Source: Phytohabitans aurantiacus (GTDB lineage: Bacteria; Actinomycetota; Actinomycetes; Mycobacteriales; Micromonosporaceae). From it: a stretch of 64,000 bases of DNA. The DNA lies in the NCBI RefSeq assembly GCF_027923225.1, contig NZ_BSDI01000024.1:62001-126000 (forward strand), in the 5' to 3' direction. How positions within the stretch are numbered: position 1 is the first letter of the stretch; each line of letters begins with the position of its first letter. The position numbers were made by a program, and so were the translations under genes. The notes under the pieces are model-generated. The model was given only the letters and a program-made list of their open reading frames with translations, was not told the DNA's origin and did not search any database. Positions 34,145 to 42,781 of the stretch are shown in pieces.

Positions 34145-34918
34145 GTGTTGAATCCCCTGGACTTCGCTGGTCGTGCCGTGCTGGTCACCGGTGGCACCCG
34201 GGGGATCGGGGCCGGGATCGCGGCCCGCTTCCTCGCCGCCGGCGCCGACGTTCTCGTGTGCGCCCGCACGGCGCCCGCCGCTCTGCCCGAAGTGGACGGT
34301 CGCACCGCCCGGTTCGTCGCGGCCGACGTGCGCGACCCGTACCAGGCGTCCGCCGCGGTGCGAGCCACGGTCGACGCGTTCGGCCGGCTCGACGCCGTCG
34401 TCAACAACGCCGGCGGTGCGCCCTACGCCGACGCGGCCACCGTGTCACCGCGGTTCCACGCCAAGGTGATCGAGCTGAACCTCATCGCGCCGCTGCACGT
34501 CTCGCAGGCGGCATACGCGGTGATGCGCGAGCAGCCTGGCGGTGGCGCGATCGTCATGGTCGGCAGCGTCAGCGGCGTGCGCCCGTCGCCCGGCACGGCC
34601 GCGTACGGGGCCGCCAAGGCGGGACTGCACCATCTCGCGGCCAGCCTGGCGGTCGAGTGGGCCCCGGCGGTGCGGATCAACTCGATCGTGGTCGGCATGA
34701 TCGCGACCGAGCTCTCCGGCGAGCACTACGCCGATATCGAGGCGGTGGCCGGCACGGTGCCGCTGGGCCGGCTCGGCACGCCCGACGACGTGGCGGACGC
34801 CTGTCTCTTCCTGGCCTCACCCCTGGCGTCCTATGTCACCGGTGCCGCCCTGACCGTCCACGGCGGCGGTGAGTGGCCGGCGTACCTGCGCGCCCAGGTG
34901 GGGATGTCAGGCGAGTAG
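34145..34918 (+). CDS. SDR oxidoreductase, Rv3549c-like
   Basis: A 257-residue SDR with TGGTRGIGAGI at the NAD(P) site, NNAG at residues 88-91, the catalytic Ser in VGSVSG and YGAAK. SPRFHAKVIELNLIAPLHVS, VEWAPAVRINSIVVGM and the ending VHGGGEWPAYL resemble Rv3549c of the KstR2 regulon. The substrate is unknown, presumably a hydroxyacyl-CoA in ring C/D breakdown. The promoter spacing implies a leaderless transcript from GTG 34145. The 3' end overlaps the convergent PPOX-family gene by 12 bp. Confidence 0.86.
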   Translation: MLNPLDFAGRAVLVTGGTRGIGAGIAARFLAAGADVLVCARTAPAALPEVDGRTARFVAADVRDPYQASAAVRATVDAFGRLDAVVNNAGGAPYADAATVSPRFHAKVIELNLIAPLHVSQAAYAVMREQPGGGAIVMVGSVSGVRPSPGTAAYGAAKAGLHHLAASLAVEWAPAVRINSIVVGMIATELSGEHYADIEAVAGTVPLGRLGTPDDVADACLFLASPLASYVTGAALTVHGGGEWPAYLRAQVGMSGE

Positions 34919-35359
34919 CTTGCGGTGGTCCCAGCTGACCACTCGCTCAGGCTCGACGATGTAGGCGACCCGCTTGCGCGCGGCCTCGGCCACATAGGAG
35001 TCGAGCGCCTCGACGGGCACCCCGCGCAGCGCGCCCGCGATCAGCCGCCCGACCGCCAGCACCTCCGACAGCTCGTCGAACCGTTTGACCGTGCCGGCCA
35101 CCTGCACGCCACGCAGCTCGAAGTACTCTTCGCCGTCTTCGACGAGGCACGTGATCCGGGGATCGCGGGCCAGGTTGAGCGCCTTCTGCGAGGTGCGGTA
35201 GGTCCAGAACGCGATCCGCTCGTCGAGCAGCGCGTAGAACATCGTGACCAGGTGCGGTGTGCCATCGCGGTTGATGGTGGCGAGCTGGACCTTCCGTTTG
35301 GCGGTGAGCAGGTCGTGCACCTCGGCGCCGGTCATCGCGACCCGAGCGCGCTCCTTCAT
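34907..35359 (-). CDS. Pyridoxamine 5'-phosphate oxidase-fold protein
   Basis: A 150-residue split-barrel protein. LLTAKRKVQLATINRDGTPH, LVTMFYALLDERIAFWTYRT and SQKALNLARDPRITCLVEDG are the beta-barrel strands typical of PNPOx-like proteins that bind FMN, F420 or heme. Arg/Lys-rich SQKALNL may bind cofactor phosphate. ATG 35359 shares a base with the upstream SDR stop; ATG 35335 is an alternative. It is the last gene of the leftward SDR-SDR-PPOX unit. A role in reducing or isomerising a steroid intermediate is guesswork. Confidence 0.78.
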   Translation of the reverse strand: MKERARVAMTGAEVHDLLTAKRKVQLATINRDGTPHLVTMFYALLDERIAFWTYRTSQKALNLARDPRITCLVEDGEEYFELRGVQVAGTVKRFDELSEVLAVGRLIAGALRGVPVEALDSYVAEAARKRVAYIVEPERVVSWDHRKLLA

Positions 35360-36264
35360 CACTCCTCGCCGAAGGTGGAGGCGGCGAGCGGCAACGTCTC
35401 CTCGCACACGAACCCGGGCGGCGGCTCGCCGTTGGCGGCCAGGTCGGCGAGGGCACCGGTCAGCCCGTCGACCGTCCACGCCGCACCGTCCACTGTGTGG
35501 AAGGCGGCGCGTACCGTCGGCGGCCCCATCACGGCCACGACGTCGCTGTGCACGACGAACACCTCGCCGGTGAAACCCGCCCCGGCCGGGCTCGCCAGGT
35601 AGACCACGAGGGGCGCGACCCGGTCCGGCGACATCGGGTCGGACACCCCGGCTGGCGCGTCACCCATCAGCTCGGCGGTCATCGCGGTGCGCGCCCGCGG
35701 GCAGATCGCGTTGACGCGCACCCCGTACCGGGCACAGCCGCGCGCGGTGGCCATGGTGAGCGCGACGATGCCCCCTTTCGCGGCGGCGTAGTTGGGCTGC
35801 CCCGCCGACCCGAGCAGCCACGCCTCCGACGACGTGTTGACGATCCGGCCGTACACCGGGCCGCCGCGCTCCTTGCTCAGCCGCCGCCAGTGCGCGGTGG
35901 CGTGCCGGGTGGTGACGAAATGACCGCGCAGGTGCACCCGGATGACCAGGTCCCACTCGTCGGCGGTCATGTTGAAGACGGTGCGGTCGCGCAGTACGCC
36001 GGCGTTGTTGACGAGCGCGTCGAGGCTGCCGTACGAGTCGAGCGCCGCCGCGACGATGGCCTCACCGGTCGACCACTCGGCGACGTCGCCGGCGCAGGTG
36101 ACCGCCTCGCCGCCGACGGCCTTGACCTCGCCGGCCACCGCGTCGAGCGCGGCACCGGGCAGGTCGTTGAGAACCAGGCGGAAACCGGCTGAGGCGAGAG
36201 CCAGCGCCTCGGCGCGGCCGAGCCCGTTTCCGGCCCCCGTGACCACGGCGACGCGACCGTCCAT
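35359..36264 (-). CDS. SDR oxidoreductase, Rv3548c-like
   Basis: A 301-residue SDR, longer than the usual 250 because of a C-terminal tail of about 60 residues. TGAGNGLGRAEALAL binds the nucleotide. NNAGVLRDRTVFNMTADEWD, VNTSSEAWLLGSAGQPNYAAAKGG and NAICPRARTAMTAELMG are found in Rv3548c and in peroxisomal hydroxyacyl-CoA dehydrogenase-like SDRs. It probably oxidises a beta-hydroxyacyl-CoA in side-chain or ring degradation. ATG 36264, 26 bp after the upstream SDR stop. Confidence 0.85.
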   Translation of the reverse strand: MDGRVAVVTGAGNGLGRAEALALASAGFRLVLNDLPGAALDAVAGEVKAVGGEAVTCAGDVAEWSTGEAIVAAALDSYGSLDALVNNAGVLRDRTVFNMTADEWDLVIRVHLRGHFVTTRHATAHWRRLSKERGGPVYGRIVNTSSEAWLLGSAGQPNYAAAKGGIVALTMATARGCARYGVRVNAICPRARTAMTAELMGDAPAGVSDPMSPDRVAPLVVYLASPAGAGFTGEVFVVHSDVVAVMGPPTVRAAFHTVDGAAWTVDGLTGALADLAANGEPPPGFVCEETLPLAASTFGEE

Positions 36265-36290
36265 AGTGGCCGTCCCTCTCGTAGCAGCGA

Positions 36291-37052
36291 CTAGTAGTTC
36301 GGACCGCTGAGCAACCCGCCGTCGACGACGAACTCGGCACCCGTGGCGTACGAGGCCTCGTCGGAGGCGAGGAACGCGACCAGCCGGGAGACCTCGACCG
36401 ACTCGGCGAACCGGGCGATCGGCTGCGCCTTGAGGAACGCCTCGGGGTCGACGTGGCTGAACGCCTGCGCGGCGCCGACGGACATCGGGGTGAGCACGCC
36501 GCCCGGATGCACCGAGTTGACGCGGATCCCGTACTGGCCAAGCTCTTGCGCGGCCGTCTTGGTGAGCCCGCGCAGCGCGAACTTGCTCGCGCTGTACGCC
36601 GACAGCCCGGCCGCCCCGACGAAGCCCTCGATGGACGAGACGTTGACGATCGACCCGCCGCCGGCCTCGGTCATCGGCGCGATGGCGTGCTTGACGCCCA
36701 GCCAGCAGCCGACCAGGTTGACGTCGAGCACCTCGCGGAAGTCGGCGAGCGGCATGTCGGCGATGGTCGAGTGCCGCAGGATGCCGGCGTTGTTCACGAG
36801 CACGTCCAGCTTGCCGAACGCCTCGACCGCCGTGGCGATCGCGGCGGTCCAGCCGTCTTCGCTGGTGACGTCGTGATGCACGTACCGGCACGCGTCCGGC
36901 CCGAGCTTGTCGGCGACCGCCGCGCCGCGCTCGTCGAGCACGTCGCCGATGACCACACGGGCCCCCTCGGCGACGAAGTGCCGGGCGTGCGACTTGCCCA
37001 TGCCGCGGGCGCCGCCGGTGATGAGCGCGACCTTGCCGTCCAGCCTCTTCAC
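36291..37052 (-). CDS. SDR, 3-alpha/20-beta-hydroxysteroid dehydrogenase-like
   Basis: A 253-residue SDR. GKVALITGGARGMGKSHARH, DVLDERGAAVA, VLVNNAGILRHSTIADM, VSSIEGFVGAAGLSAYSASKFALRGLTK (read in two parts) and GAEFVVDGGLLSG resemble FabG3 (Rv2002), an NADH-dependent hydroxysteroid dehydrogenase. It may interconvert a ring hydroxyl and ketone. ATG 37052. A perfect KstR operator lies 9 bp upstream, inside the end of the preceding regulator gene, so this gene can be transcribed separately from it. Confidence 0.85.
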   Translation of the reverse strand: MKRLDGKVALITGGARGMGKSHARHFVAEGARVVIGDVLDERGAAVADKLGPDACRYVHHDVTSEDGWTAAIATAVEAFGKLDVLVNNAGILRHSTIADMPLADFREVLDVNLVGCWLGVKHAIAPMTEAGGGSIVNVSSIEGFVGAAGLSAYSASKFALRGLTKTAAQELGQYGIRVNSVHPGGVLTPMSVGAAQAFSHVDPEAFLKAQPIARFAESVEVSRLVAFLASDEASYATGAEFVVDGGLLSGPNY

Positions 37053-37061
37053 GCCGGAAAG

Positions 37062-37075
37062 TGTAACAGGTTTCA
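37062..37075. promoter_or_regulatory. KstR-like operator before the hydroxysteroid SDR
   Basis: TGTAACAGGTTTCA matches TnnAACnnGTTnnA fully. Its right end covers the stop codon of the TetR gene (37073-37075). Confidence 0.82.
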
Positions 37076-37666
37076 GTTTCGTGCGGTGCTGCCGTTTCTC
37101 GCCGTGATGCCGTCGAAGAGCAGGCGCAGGAACCCGTCGACCACCTCGTCGGGTTGCCAGCCGCCCTCGCCCTGCCGCCAGGAGGTGGGCATCCAGAGCA
37201 CGTCACGCAGCAACCGGTACGTCAGCTTCGCGTCGAGGTCGGACCGGAACTGGCCGTCGCGCTTGCCGCGCTCGAACAGGGTTATCCAGACCTGTTCTAT
37301 CTCGTGCATGGCCTCGCGCAGGTATGCGAAGCGTGGCTGCGCGCTGAAGTAGTTCCAGTCCCGCTGGAGCATGGTGAGCGCGGCGCGGTGCCGGCTCAGC
37401 GTCGCCGTGCTGGCGCGCACGACCTGTTCGATGGCGGCGCGCGGGTCGTCGGTGTCGACGCCGCGGTAGCCGGCGAGCACGTCCGTCAGGAACTCGGACA
37501 GGATCTGGTCGCCGATCGACTCCTTGGAGTCGAAGTGGTGATACAGGCTGCCGGACAGGATGCCCGCGGCGTCCGCGATCTCGCGCACCGTGGTGGCCCG
37601 GAAGCCCTTCTCGGCGAACAACTCGCCCGCCAGGTGCACCAGGTGCGTCTTTCTGGTCGTGCTCAC
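37073..37666 (-). CDS. kstR2: TetR-family repressor, KstR2-like
   Basis: A 197-residue TetR regulator. The N-terminal helix-turn-helix is LFAEKGFRATTVREIADAAG then ILSGSLYHHFDSKESIGDQI, nearly as in KstR2 (Rv3557c), and SAQPRFAYLREA with RDVLWMPTSWR in the ligand domain also recall it. KstR2 senses HIP-CoA and represses C/D-ring genes. GTG 37666 is chosen because no ATG fits and a KstR2-like site lies 12 bp upstream, suggesting autorepression. It is followed 20 bp later by the SDR gene. A different TetR specificity cannot be excluded. Confidence 0.82.
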   Translation of the reverse strand: MSTTRKTHLVHLAGELFAEKGFRATTVREIADAAGILSGSLYHHFDSKESIGDQILSEFLTDVLAGYRGVDTDDPRAAIEQVVRASTATLSRHRAALTMLQRDWNYFSAQPRFAYLREAMHEIEQVWITLFERGKRDGQFRSDLDAKLTYRLLRDVLWMPTSWRQGEGGWQPDEVVDGFLRLLFDGITARNGSTARN

Positions 37667-37678
37667 GGCGGCATGGTA

Positions 37679-37692
37679 CCCAAACGCTTGCT
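37679..37692. promoter_or_regulatory. Probable KstR2 autoregulatory site
   Basis: CCCAAACGCTTGCT has two mismatches to AnCAAGnnCTTGnT and lies 12 bp before the GTG of the KstR2-like gene. Confidence 0.6.
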
Positions 37693-37733
37693 CGGCGCTC
37701 CGTATCGGCCCTAGAGTGAAAACCACCGTACAG

Positions 37734-37747
37734 TAGAACAAGTTTCA
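37734..37747. promoter_or_regulatory. KstR-like operator before the alcohol dehydrogenase
   Basis: TAGAACAAGTTTCA matches TnnAACnnGTTnnA fully and ends 5 bp before ATG 37753. Confidence 0.83.
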
Positions 37748-37752
37748 GTTCT

Positions 37753-38859
37753 ATGGATGGGGGTGGCGTCGTGCGGGCAGCGGTCCTCAACGCGGTCGGT
37801 GACGACAAGCTCGAGATACGCGACGACGTGATGCTGATCCCGCCCGCCGCGGGCGAGGTCCGCGTCCGGGTACGGGCGGCCGGTGTGTGCCACTCCGACC
37901 TGTCCGCCCGCGACGGCGCGCTGCCGCAGCCGGTGCCGGCGGTGCTGGGCCACGAGGCGTCCGGCGACGTGGTCGAGGTGGGCGACGGGGTGACCGAGCT
38001 GGCGCCCGGCGACCGGGTCATCGTCAACTGGCTGCCGGCGTGCGGCTCCTGCTCGTCGTGCGTGCGTGGCGAACCGTACCTGTGCATGGCGCACGTCATG
38101 CTCGGCTACGTGCAGCCGCGGTTCCTGGCCGGCGAGACGCCGGTGTTCGGCATGGCCGGCTGCGGCGTGTTCGCCGAGGAGGTCGTGGTGCCCCAGCAGG
38201 GCGCCGTCAAGATCGCCGACGACGTGCCGTATGAGGTGGCCGCCCTGGTCGGGTGCGGCGTGATGACCGGGGTCGGCGCGGTCGTCAACACCGCCGGCGT
38301 ACGCCCCGGCGAGAAGGTCGTCATCATCGGCTGCGGCGGCGTCGGCATCGCGGCGATCCAGGGCGCCCGCCTGAGCGGCGCCTCAGTCATCGTCGCGGTC
38401 GACACCGCGACGGAGAAGCACGAGGTCGCCAAGCGGTTCGGCGCCACGCACGCGGTCACCCCCAACGAGTTGAGCGATCTGTCCACACAGGTCACCGGCG
38501 GCGAGGGCTTCGACTGGGCGTTCGACGTGGTCGCGATACCGCAGACGCTGCGCTCCGCGTGGGTCTCGATCCGGCGCGGCGGCGCGGTCGTCGTGGTGGG
38601 CGCCGGGCGGGCCGACCACCACGTCGAGTTCAGCCCGTTCGAGCTGCTCTTCGAGGGCAAGCGCATCATGCCCTCGCTGTACGGGTCGGCGGACGTGCGG
38701 CGCGACTACGGGCGGCTGCTCGACCTGTGGCGGGCCGGGCGGCTCGACCTGTCCGGGATGATCAGCCACCGGTTGCGCCTCGACCAGATCGACGAGGCGC
38801 TCGCCTCGCTCGGCCGCGGCGACGTGATCCGGCAGGTCATCCTGCACGACGGGGCGTGA
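37753..38859 (+). CDS. Zinc-dependent alcohol dehydrogenase
   Basis: A 368-residue medium-chain dehydrogenase. Catalytic zinc ligands are in GVCHSD and LGHEASGDVVEVG. The structural zinc lobe is CGSCSSCVRGEPYLC. The NAD site is VVIIGCGGVGIAAIQGARLSG with Asp in AVDTATEK. The operator upstream puts it under KstR, so a sterol side-chain alcohol is a reasonable substrate, for example the C26 alcohol made by CYP125. Start choice is uncertain: ATG 37753 is 5 bp from the operator, and GTG 37771 has a G-rich stretch upstream. The next gene follows after 3 bp. Confidence 0.86.
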   Translation: MDGGGVVRAAVLNAVGDDKLEIRDDVMLIPPAAGEVRVRVRAAGVCHSDLSARDGALPQPVPAVLGHEASGDVVEVGDGVTELAPGDRVIVNWLPACGSCSSCVRGEPYLCMAHVMLGYVQPRFLAGETPVFGMAGCGVFAEEVVVPQQGAVKIADDVPYEVAALVGCGVMTGVGAVVNTAGVRPGEKVVIIGCGGVGIAAIQGARLSGASVIVAVDTATEKHEVAKRFGATHAVTPNELSDLSTQVTGGEGFDWAFDVVAIPQTLRSAWVSIRRGGAVVVVGAGRADHHVEFSPFELLFEGKRIMPSLYGSADVRRDYGRLLDLWRAGRLDLSGMISHRLRLDQIDEALASLGRGDVIRQVILHDGA

Positions 38860-38862
38860 GTC

Positions 38863-39900
38863 GTGCGGCTGGGAATGATGCTCGGCTACAGCGGCGGGTT
38901 CGCCGAGGCGGTCCAGGAGCTCGTCGAGTGCGAGGCGGCGGGGCTCGACCTCGCGGTGGTGCCGGAGGCGTACAGCTACGACGCGGTGAGCCTGCTCGGC
39001 TTCGTCGCGGCGCGCACCCGGCGGGTGCGGCTCGCGTCCGGCATCATGCAGCTCTACACGCGCACGCCGACGCTCACCGCGATGACGGCCGCCGGGCTCG
39101 ACTATGTCTCCAATGGACGGTTCGCGCTCGGGCTCGGCACGTCGGGGCCACAGGTGATCGAAGGGTTCCACGGCGTGCCGTACGACGCGCCGCTCGGCCG
39201 CACGCGCGAGGTCGTCGAGATCTGCCGCAAGGTGTGGGCCCGCGAGGTCCTCGTCCACAAGGGACGGCATTACCAGGTGCCGCTGCCGCCCGGCCAGGGC
39301 ACCGGGCTCGGCAAGCCGCTGAAGCTCATCAACCACCCGGTGCGGCCCCGGATACCCGTGTTCCTGGCGGCGGTCGGGCCGCGCAGCGTGGCGCTCGCCG
39401 CCGAGATCGCCGAGGGTTGGCTGACGCTCTTCTTCAACCCGGAGCGCGCCTCAGACGTCTTCGGCGAGGCGCTGGCGTCGGGTGCCGCGCGCCGCGACCC
39501 CGCGCTCGGGCCGCTCGACGTCATCGCGGCCGCGCCGTTCGGCATCACGGACGACCCGGACGCCGTGCTCGGCGGCCACCGCGCGCAGCTCGCCCTGTAC
39601 GTGGGCGGCATGGGCGCGCGCGAGCGGAACTACTCCAACGCGCTGGTGCGGCGATACGGGTACGAGCGGGAGGCGGCGCTTATCCAGGAGCTGTACCTGA
39701 GTGGCCGCAAAGCCGAGGCGGTCGCCGCCGTTCCTGAGTCGCTGGTCAGGGCGACCTCGCTCGTCGGGCCGGCCGGGTACGTGCGGGAGCGGCTGGCCGC
39801 CTACCGGGAAGCCGGGGTGACCACGCTGCTCGTCTCACCGGTCGCCCGCACACCGGCCGAACGGGTCAAGTCGATCGCGGAGCTGAAGTCGCTCTTGTGA
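38863..39900 (+). CDS. LLM-class F420-dependent oxidoreductase, Rv3520c-like
   Basis: A 345-residue luciferase-like barrel. MRLGMMLGYSGG, VPEAYSYDAVSLLGFVAART, LASGIMQLYTRTPTLTAMTA, GRFALGLGTSGPQVIEGFHG and GLGKPLKLINHPVRP are the F420-type pattern. The last stretch and LALYVGGMGARE are also in Rv3520c, a KstR-regulon protein of unknown substrate. GTG start 38863 follows the dehydrogenase by 3 bp, so both are KstR-controlled. Presence of F420 is family knowledge, not visible. Confidence 0.85.
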   Translation: MRLGMMLGYSGGFAEAVQELVECEAAGLDLAVVPEAYSYDAVSLLGFVAARTRRVRLASGIMQLYTRTPTLTAMTAAGLDYVSNGRFALGLGTSGPQVIEGFHGVPYDAPLGRTREVVEICRKVWAREVLVHKGRHYQVPLPPGQGTGLGKPLKLINHPVRPRIPVFLAAVGPRSVALAAEIAEGWLTLFFNPERASDVFGEALASGAARRDPALGPLDVIAAAPFGITDDPDAVLGGHRAQLALYVGGMGARERNYSNALVRRYGYEREAALIQELYLSGRKAEAVAAVPESLVRATSLVGPAGYVRERLAAYREAGVTTLLVSPVARTPAERVKSIAELKSLL

Positions 39901-39911
39901 ACCTGCCGGGC

Positions 39912-39923
39912 TGAAACGTTACA
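39912..39923. promoter_or_regulatory. Candidate LacI-type operator before the rhamnosidase gene
   Basis: TGAAACGTTACA is an imperfect palindrome around AACGTT directly before ATG 39924. LacI-family sugar regulators of actinomycetes bind similar words. No LacI gene is in the window. Confidence 0.4.
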
Positions 39924-42569
39924 ATGGCCTCTGTGCAGGTCACCTCCGTGCGCTTCGAGCACCACGACGAGCCCCTCGGCATCGGCGAGCCCTCGCCCCG
40001 CCTCTCCTGGCGGGTCACCACCGCCGAGCCCGGCTGGCTTCAGGCCGGATACGAGGTGCGCGCGCTGGACGACGCCGGCGCCGTCGCCTGGACCAGCGGC
40101 CGGATCGACAGCGGCGAGTCCCACCTGGTCCCGTGGCCCGGCCCGCCGCTCGGTTCACGCGCGCGGCTGGCCGTCCAGGTGCGCGCCTGGGGCGCCGCCA
40201 CCGAGCCGACCCCGTGGAGCGACCCGCACGCCGTCGAGGCGGGGCTCCTGGCGCCCGGCGACTGGACCGCCGAGGTGGTCGCGCCCGGCTGGGACGAGGA
40301 GCCCGAGGGCCCGGTGCCGGCGTTCCGCCGCGAGTTCCAGATTGAGCGCTCAGTCAGGCGAGCGCGGCTGTACGCCACCGCGCACGGCGTCTATGAGCTG
40401 TGGCTCAACGGCGTCCGGGTCGGTGACCACGTGCTCGCGCCCGGCTGGACCAGCTACCACCACCGCCTGCGCTACCAGACCTACGACGTCACCGGCGCGC
40501 TCCGGGCCGGCGGCAACGCGCTCGGGGCACTGGTCGCCGAGGGCTGGTACCGCGGCCGGCTCGGCTTCGGTGGCGGCCGGCGCGACATCTGGGGCGACCG
40601 CACCGGCCTGCTGGTCCAGCTGGAGGTCGAGTACGAGGACGGGAGCGTGGCGGTCGTCGCCACCGACGGCTCGTGGCGCTCCGCACCCAGCGCCACGACG
40701 CTCGCGAGCCTGTACGACGGCGAGACGCACGACGCCCGCCGGGCGCACGCCGGGTGGGCCGAGCCGGGCTTCGACGACACGGCGTGGGCAGCTGTACTGT
40801 CACAGCCGCTCGACGCCACCCGCCTGGTGGCCCCCGACGGCCCGCCGGTACGCCGCACCGAGCTCGTCGAGCCGGTCGCCATCCTGCGCACGCCGAGCGG
40901 AAAGACGATCGTCGACTTCGGACAGAACCTGGTGGGGCGGCTGCGGATCCGGCCGCGCGGTCCCGCTGGCACCGAGGTGGTGCTGCGGCACGCGGAGGTG
41001 CTCGAAGACGGTGAGTTGGGCGTACGGCCACTGCGCCTGGTGAAGGCCGAAGACCGGTACATCCTCGGCGGCACGGGCGATGTCGAGGAGTGGGAGCCGT
41101 CGTTCACGTTCCACGGCTTCCGGTACGCCGAAGTCTCGGGCTGGCCCGGCGAGCTTTCCCCCGCGGACCTCACCGCCGTCGTGTGCCACAGCGACATGCG
41201 CCGCACCGGTTGGTTCTCGTGCTCCGAGCCGCTGCTGGAACGCCTGCACGACAACGTGGTGTGGGCGATGCGCGGCAACTTCCTCGACGTACCGACCGAC
41301 TGTCCACAGCGCGACGAGCGGCTCGGCTGGACCGGCGACCTCCAGGTCTTCGCGCCCACGGCGAGCTTCCTGTACGACTGCGCGGGCGTGCTGACCTCCT
41401 GGCTGCGCGACGTACGCGCCGAGCAGCTCGCCTCGCCCACCCAGACCCCGCCGCTGGTGGTACCGGACGTACTCGGCTGGGCGTTCCCGGCGGCCGCCTG
41501 GTCCGACGTGGTGACCATCGCGCCCTGGGTGCTGTACGAGCGCTACGGCGACCTGGAACTGCTGCGCCGGCAGTACGACAGCATGGTCGCCTGGGTCGAC
41601 CGGGTGGCGGAACTGGCCGGCCCGGACCTGATCTGGGACCGGCACTTCCAGTTCGGCGACTGGCTCGACCCGACGGCCCCACCCGAGGCGGCCGCCGACA
41701 CCCGCACCGACGGCGCGCTCGTCGCCACCGCCTACTTCGCCCGGTCCGCGCGCATCGTGTCCACTGTGGCCGATCTGCTGGGCGAGGAGGAGGACGCGAA
41801 GCGGTACGGCCGGCTCGCCGACGACGTGCGCGCCGCGTTCGCCCGCGAGTACGTCACGCCGAGCGGCCGGGTCGCCAGCGACTCGCAGACCGCGTACGCC
41901 CTCGCGCTCCGCTTCGATCTGCTGCCCGACCCCGCGCGGCGCGAGCGGGCCGGCGACCGGCTGGCCGAACTCGTGCACACCCGCGACTACCACATCGGCA
42001 CGGGCTTCGTCGGCACCCCGCTGATCGCCGACGCCCTCGTCGACGCGGGGCAGACCCAGGTGGCGTACCGCCTGCTGCTGGAACGCACCTGCCCGTCGTT
42101 CCTGTACCCGGTCACGATGGGCGCGACGACCGTGTGGGAACGCTGGGACAGCATGCTGCCCGACGGCTCCATCAACCCGGGCGAGATGACATCGTTCAAC
42201 CACTACGCGCTCGGCGCGATCGCCGACTGGCTGCACCGCACGGTCGCCGGCCTGGCCCCGGCCGCCCCCGGCTACCGGCGACTCGCCGTGCGCCCGCGCC
42301 CCGGCGGCGGCCTCACCCACGCCCGCGCTGTCCATGAGACGCCGTACGGCACGGCGGCAGCGGGTTGGTCCACACTGGACGGAGAGCTGCTGGTATCCGT
42401 AACGGTGCCACCAAACACCACCGCCGTGGTGGAACTGCCCGACGGCAGCGCCCCGGTCGAGGTGGGCTCCGGCGACCACGAGTTCCGCATCGCCTACGAA
42501 CCCGCCCGGTACCCGCCGCCGCGCCCACCCCACACGGTGTGGCCAAAACCCGGCGCGGAGGGCGAGTAG
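39924..42569 (+). CDS. Alpha-L-rhamnosidase, GH78
   Basis: An 881-residue protein without a signal peptide, so probably cytoplasmic. The order is N-terminal beta domain (residues 1-110), a lectin-like region with ARLYATAHGVYELWLNGVRV (about 150-300), another beta domain, the catalytic (alpha/alpha)6 barrel with DCPQRDERLGWTGDLQVFAP from residue 459 (Glu465 is the likely acid), and a C-terminal beta sandwich. The enzyme removes terminal alpha-L-rhamnose, for example from plant glycosides or saponins. That would fit a steroid-degrading soil bacterium releasing sterol aglycones, but this link is only inference. It follows the F420 gene by 23 bp with its own candidate operator. Confidence 0.93.
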   Translation: MASVQVTSVRFEHHDEPLGIGEPSPRLSWRVTTAEPGWLQAGYEVRALDDAGAVAWTSGRIDSGESHLVPWPGPPLGSRARLAVQVRAWGAATEPTPWSDPHAVEAGLLAPGDWTAEVVAPGWDEEPEGPVPAFRREFQIERSVRRARLYATAHGVYELWLNGVRVGDHVLAPGWTSYHHRLRYQTYDVTGALRAGGNALGALVAEGWYRGRLGFGGGRRDIWGDRTGLLVQLEVEYEDGSVAVVATDGSWRSAPSATTLASLYDGETHDARRAHAGWAEPGFDDTAWAAVLSQPLDATRLVAPDGPPVRRTELVEPVAILRTPSGKTIVDFGQNLVGRLRIRPRGPAGTEVVLRHAEVLEDGELGVRPLRLVKAEDRYILGGTGDVEEWEPSFTFHGFRYAEVSGWPGELSPADLTAVVCHSDMRRTGWFSCSEPLLERLHDNVVWAMRGNFLDVPTDCPQRDERLGWTGDLQVFAPTASFLYDCAGVLTSWLRDVRAEQLASPTQTPPLVVPDVLGWAFPAAAWSDVVTIAPWVLYERYGDLELLRRQYDSMVAWVDRVAELAGPDLIWDRHFQFGDWLDPTAPPEAAADTRTDGALVATAYFARSARIVSTVADLLGEEEDAKRYGRLADDVRAAFAREYVTPSGRVASDSQTAYALALRFDLLPDPARRERAGDRLAELVHTRDYHIGTGFVGTPLIADALVDAGQTQVAYRLLLERTCPSFLYPVTMGATTVWERWDSMLPDGSINPGEMTSFNHYALGAIADWLHRTVAGLAPAAPGYRRLAVRPRPGGGLTHARAVHETPYGTAAAGWSTLDGELLVSVTVPPNTTAVVELPDGSAPVEVGSGDHEFRIAYEPARYPPPRPPHTVWPKPGAEGE

Positions 42570-42671
42570 CCACACGGCGTTGTGTGTGTTCGCACCCTGC
42601 TTTGCTCTGCTTCCCTATAGGCAACACCGCCGCCGCCTGCGGCGCGGCCTCGCGCCGCTCCCGTCGATTTG

Positions 42672-42738
42672 CCGTCGATCAAGGGCGAATGCACGTGGTT
42701 GGATCTCTTTTCCGCGTGCGTTCGCCCTTGATCGATGG
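42672..42738 (+). repeat. 65-bp palindromic element, copy C
   Basis: Same orientation as copy A, with loop TGGTTGGATCTCTTTTC. Arms begin CCGTCGATCAAGGGCGAATG and end in TTGATCGATGG. A half copy CCTTGATCGGCGG follows at once. Confidence 0.85.
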
Positions 42739-42781
42739 GATCGGCCTTGATCGGCGGCGGTCCCGCGCTGTGGTGCCCGCG

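Noticed and set aside
37073..37666. Calling the TetR gene kstR rather than kstR2
   Set aside because: The HTH and the downstream SAQPRFAY segment resemble KstR2; KstR has a different N-terminus and ligand domain.
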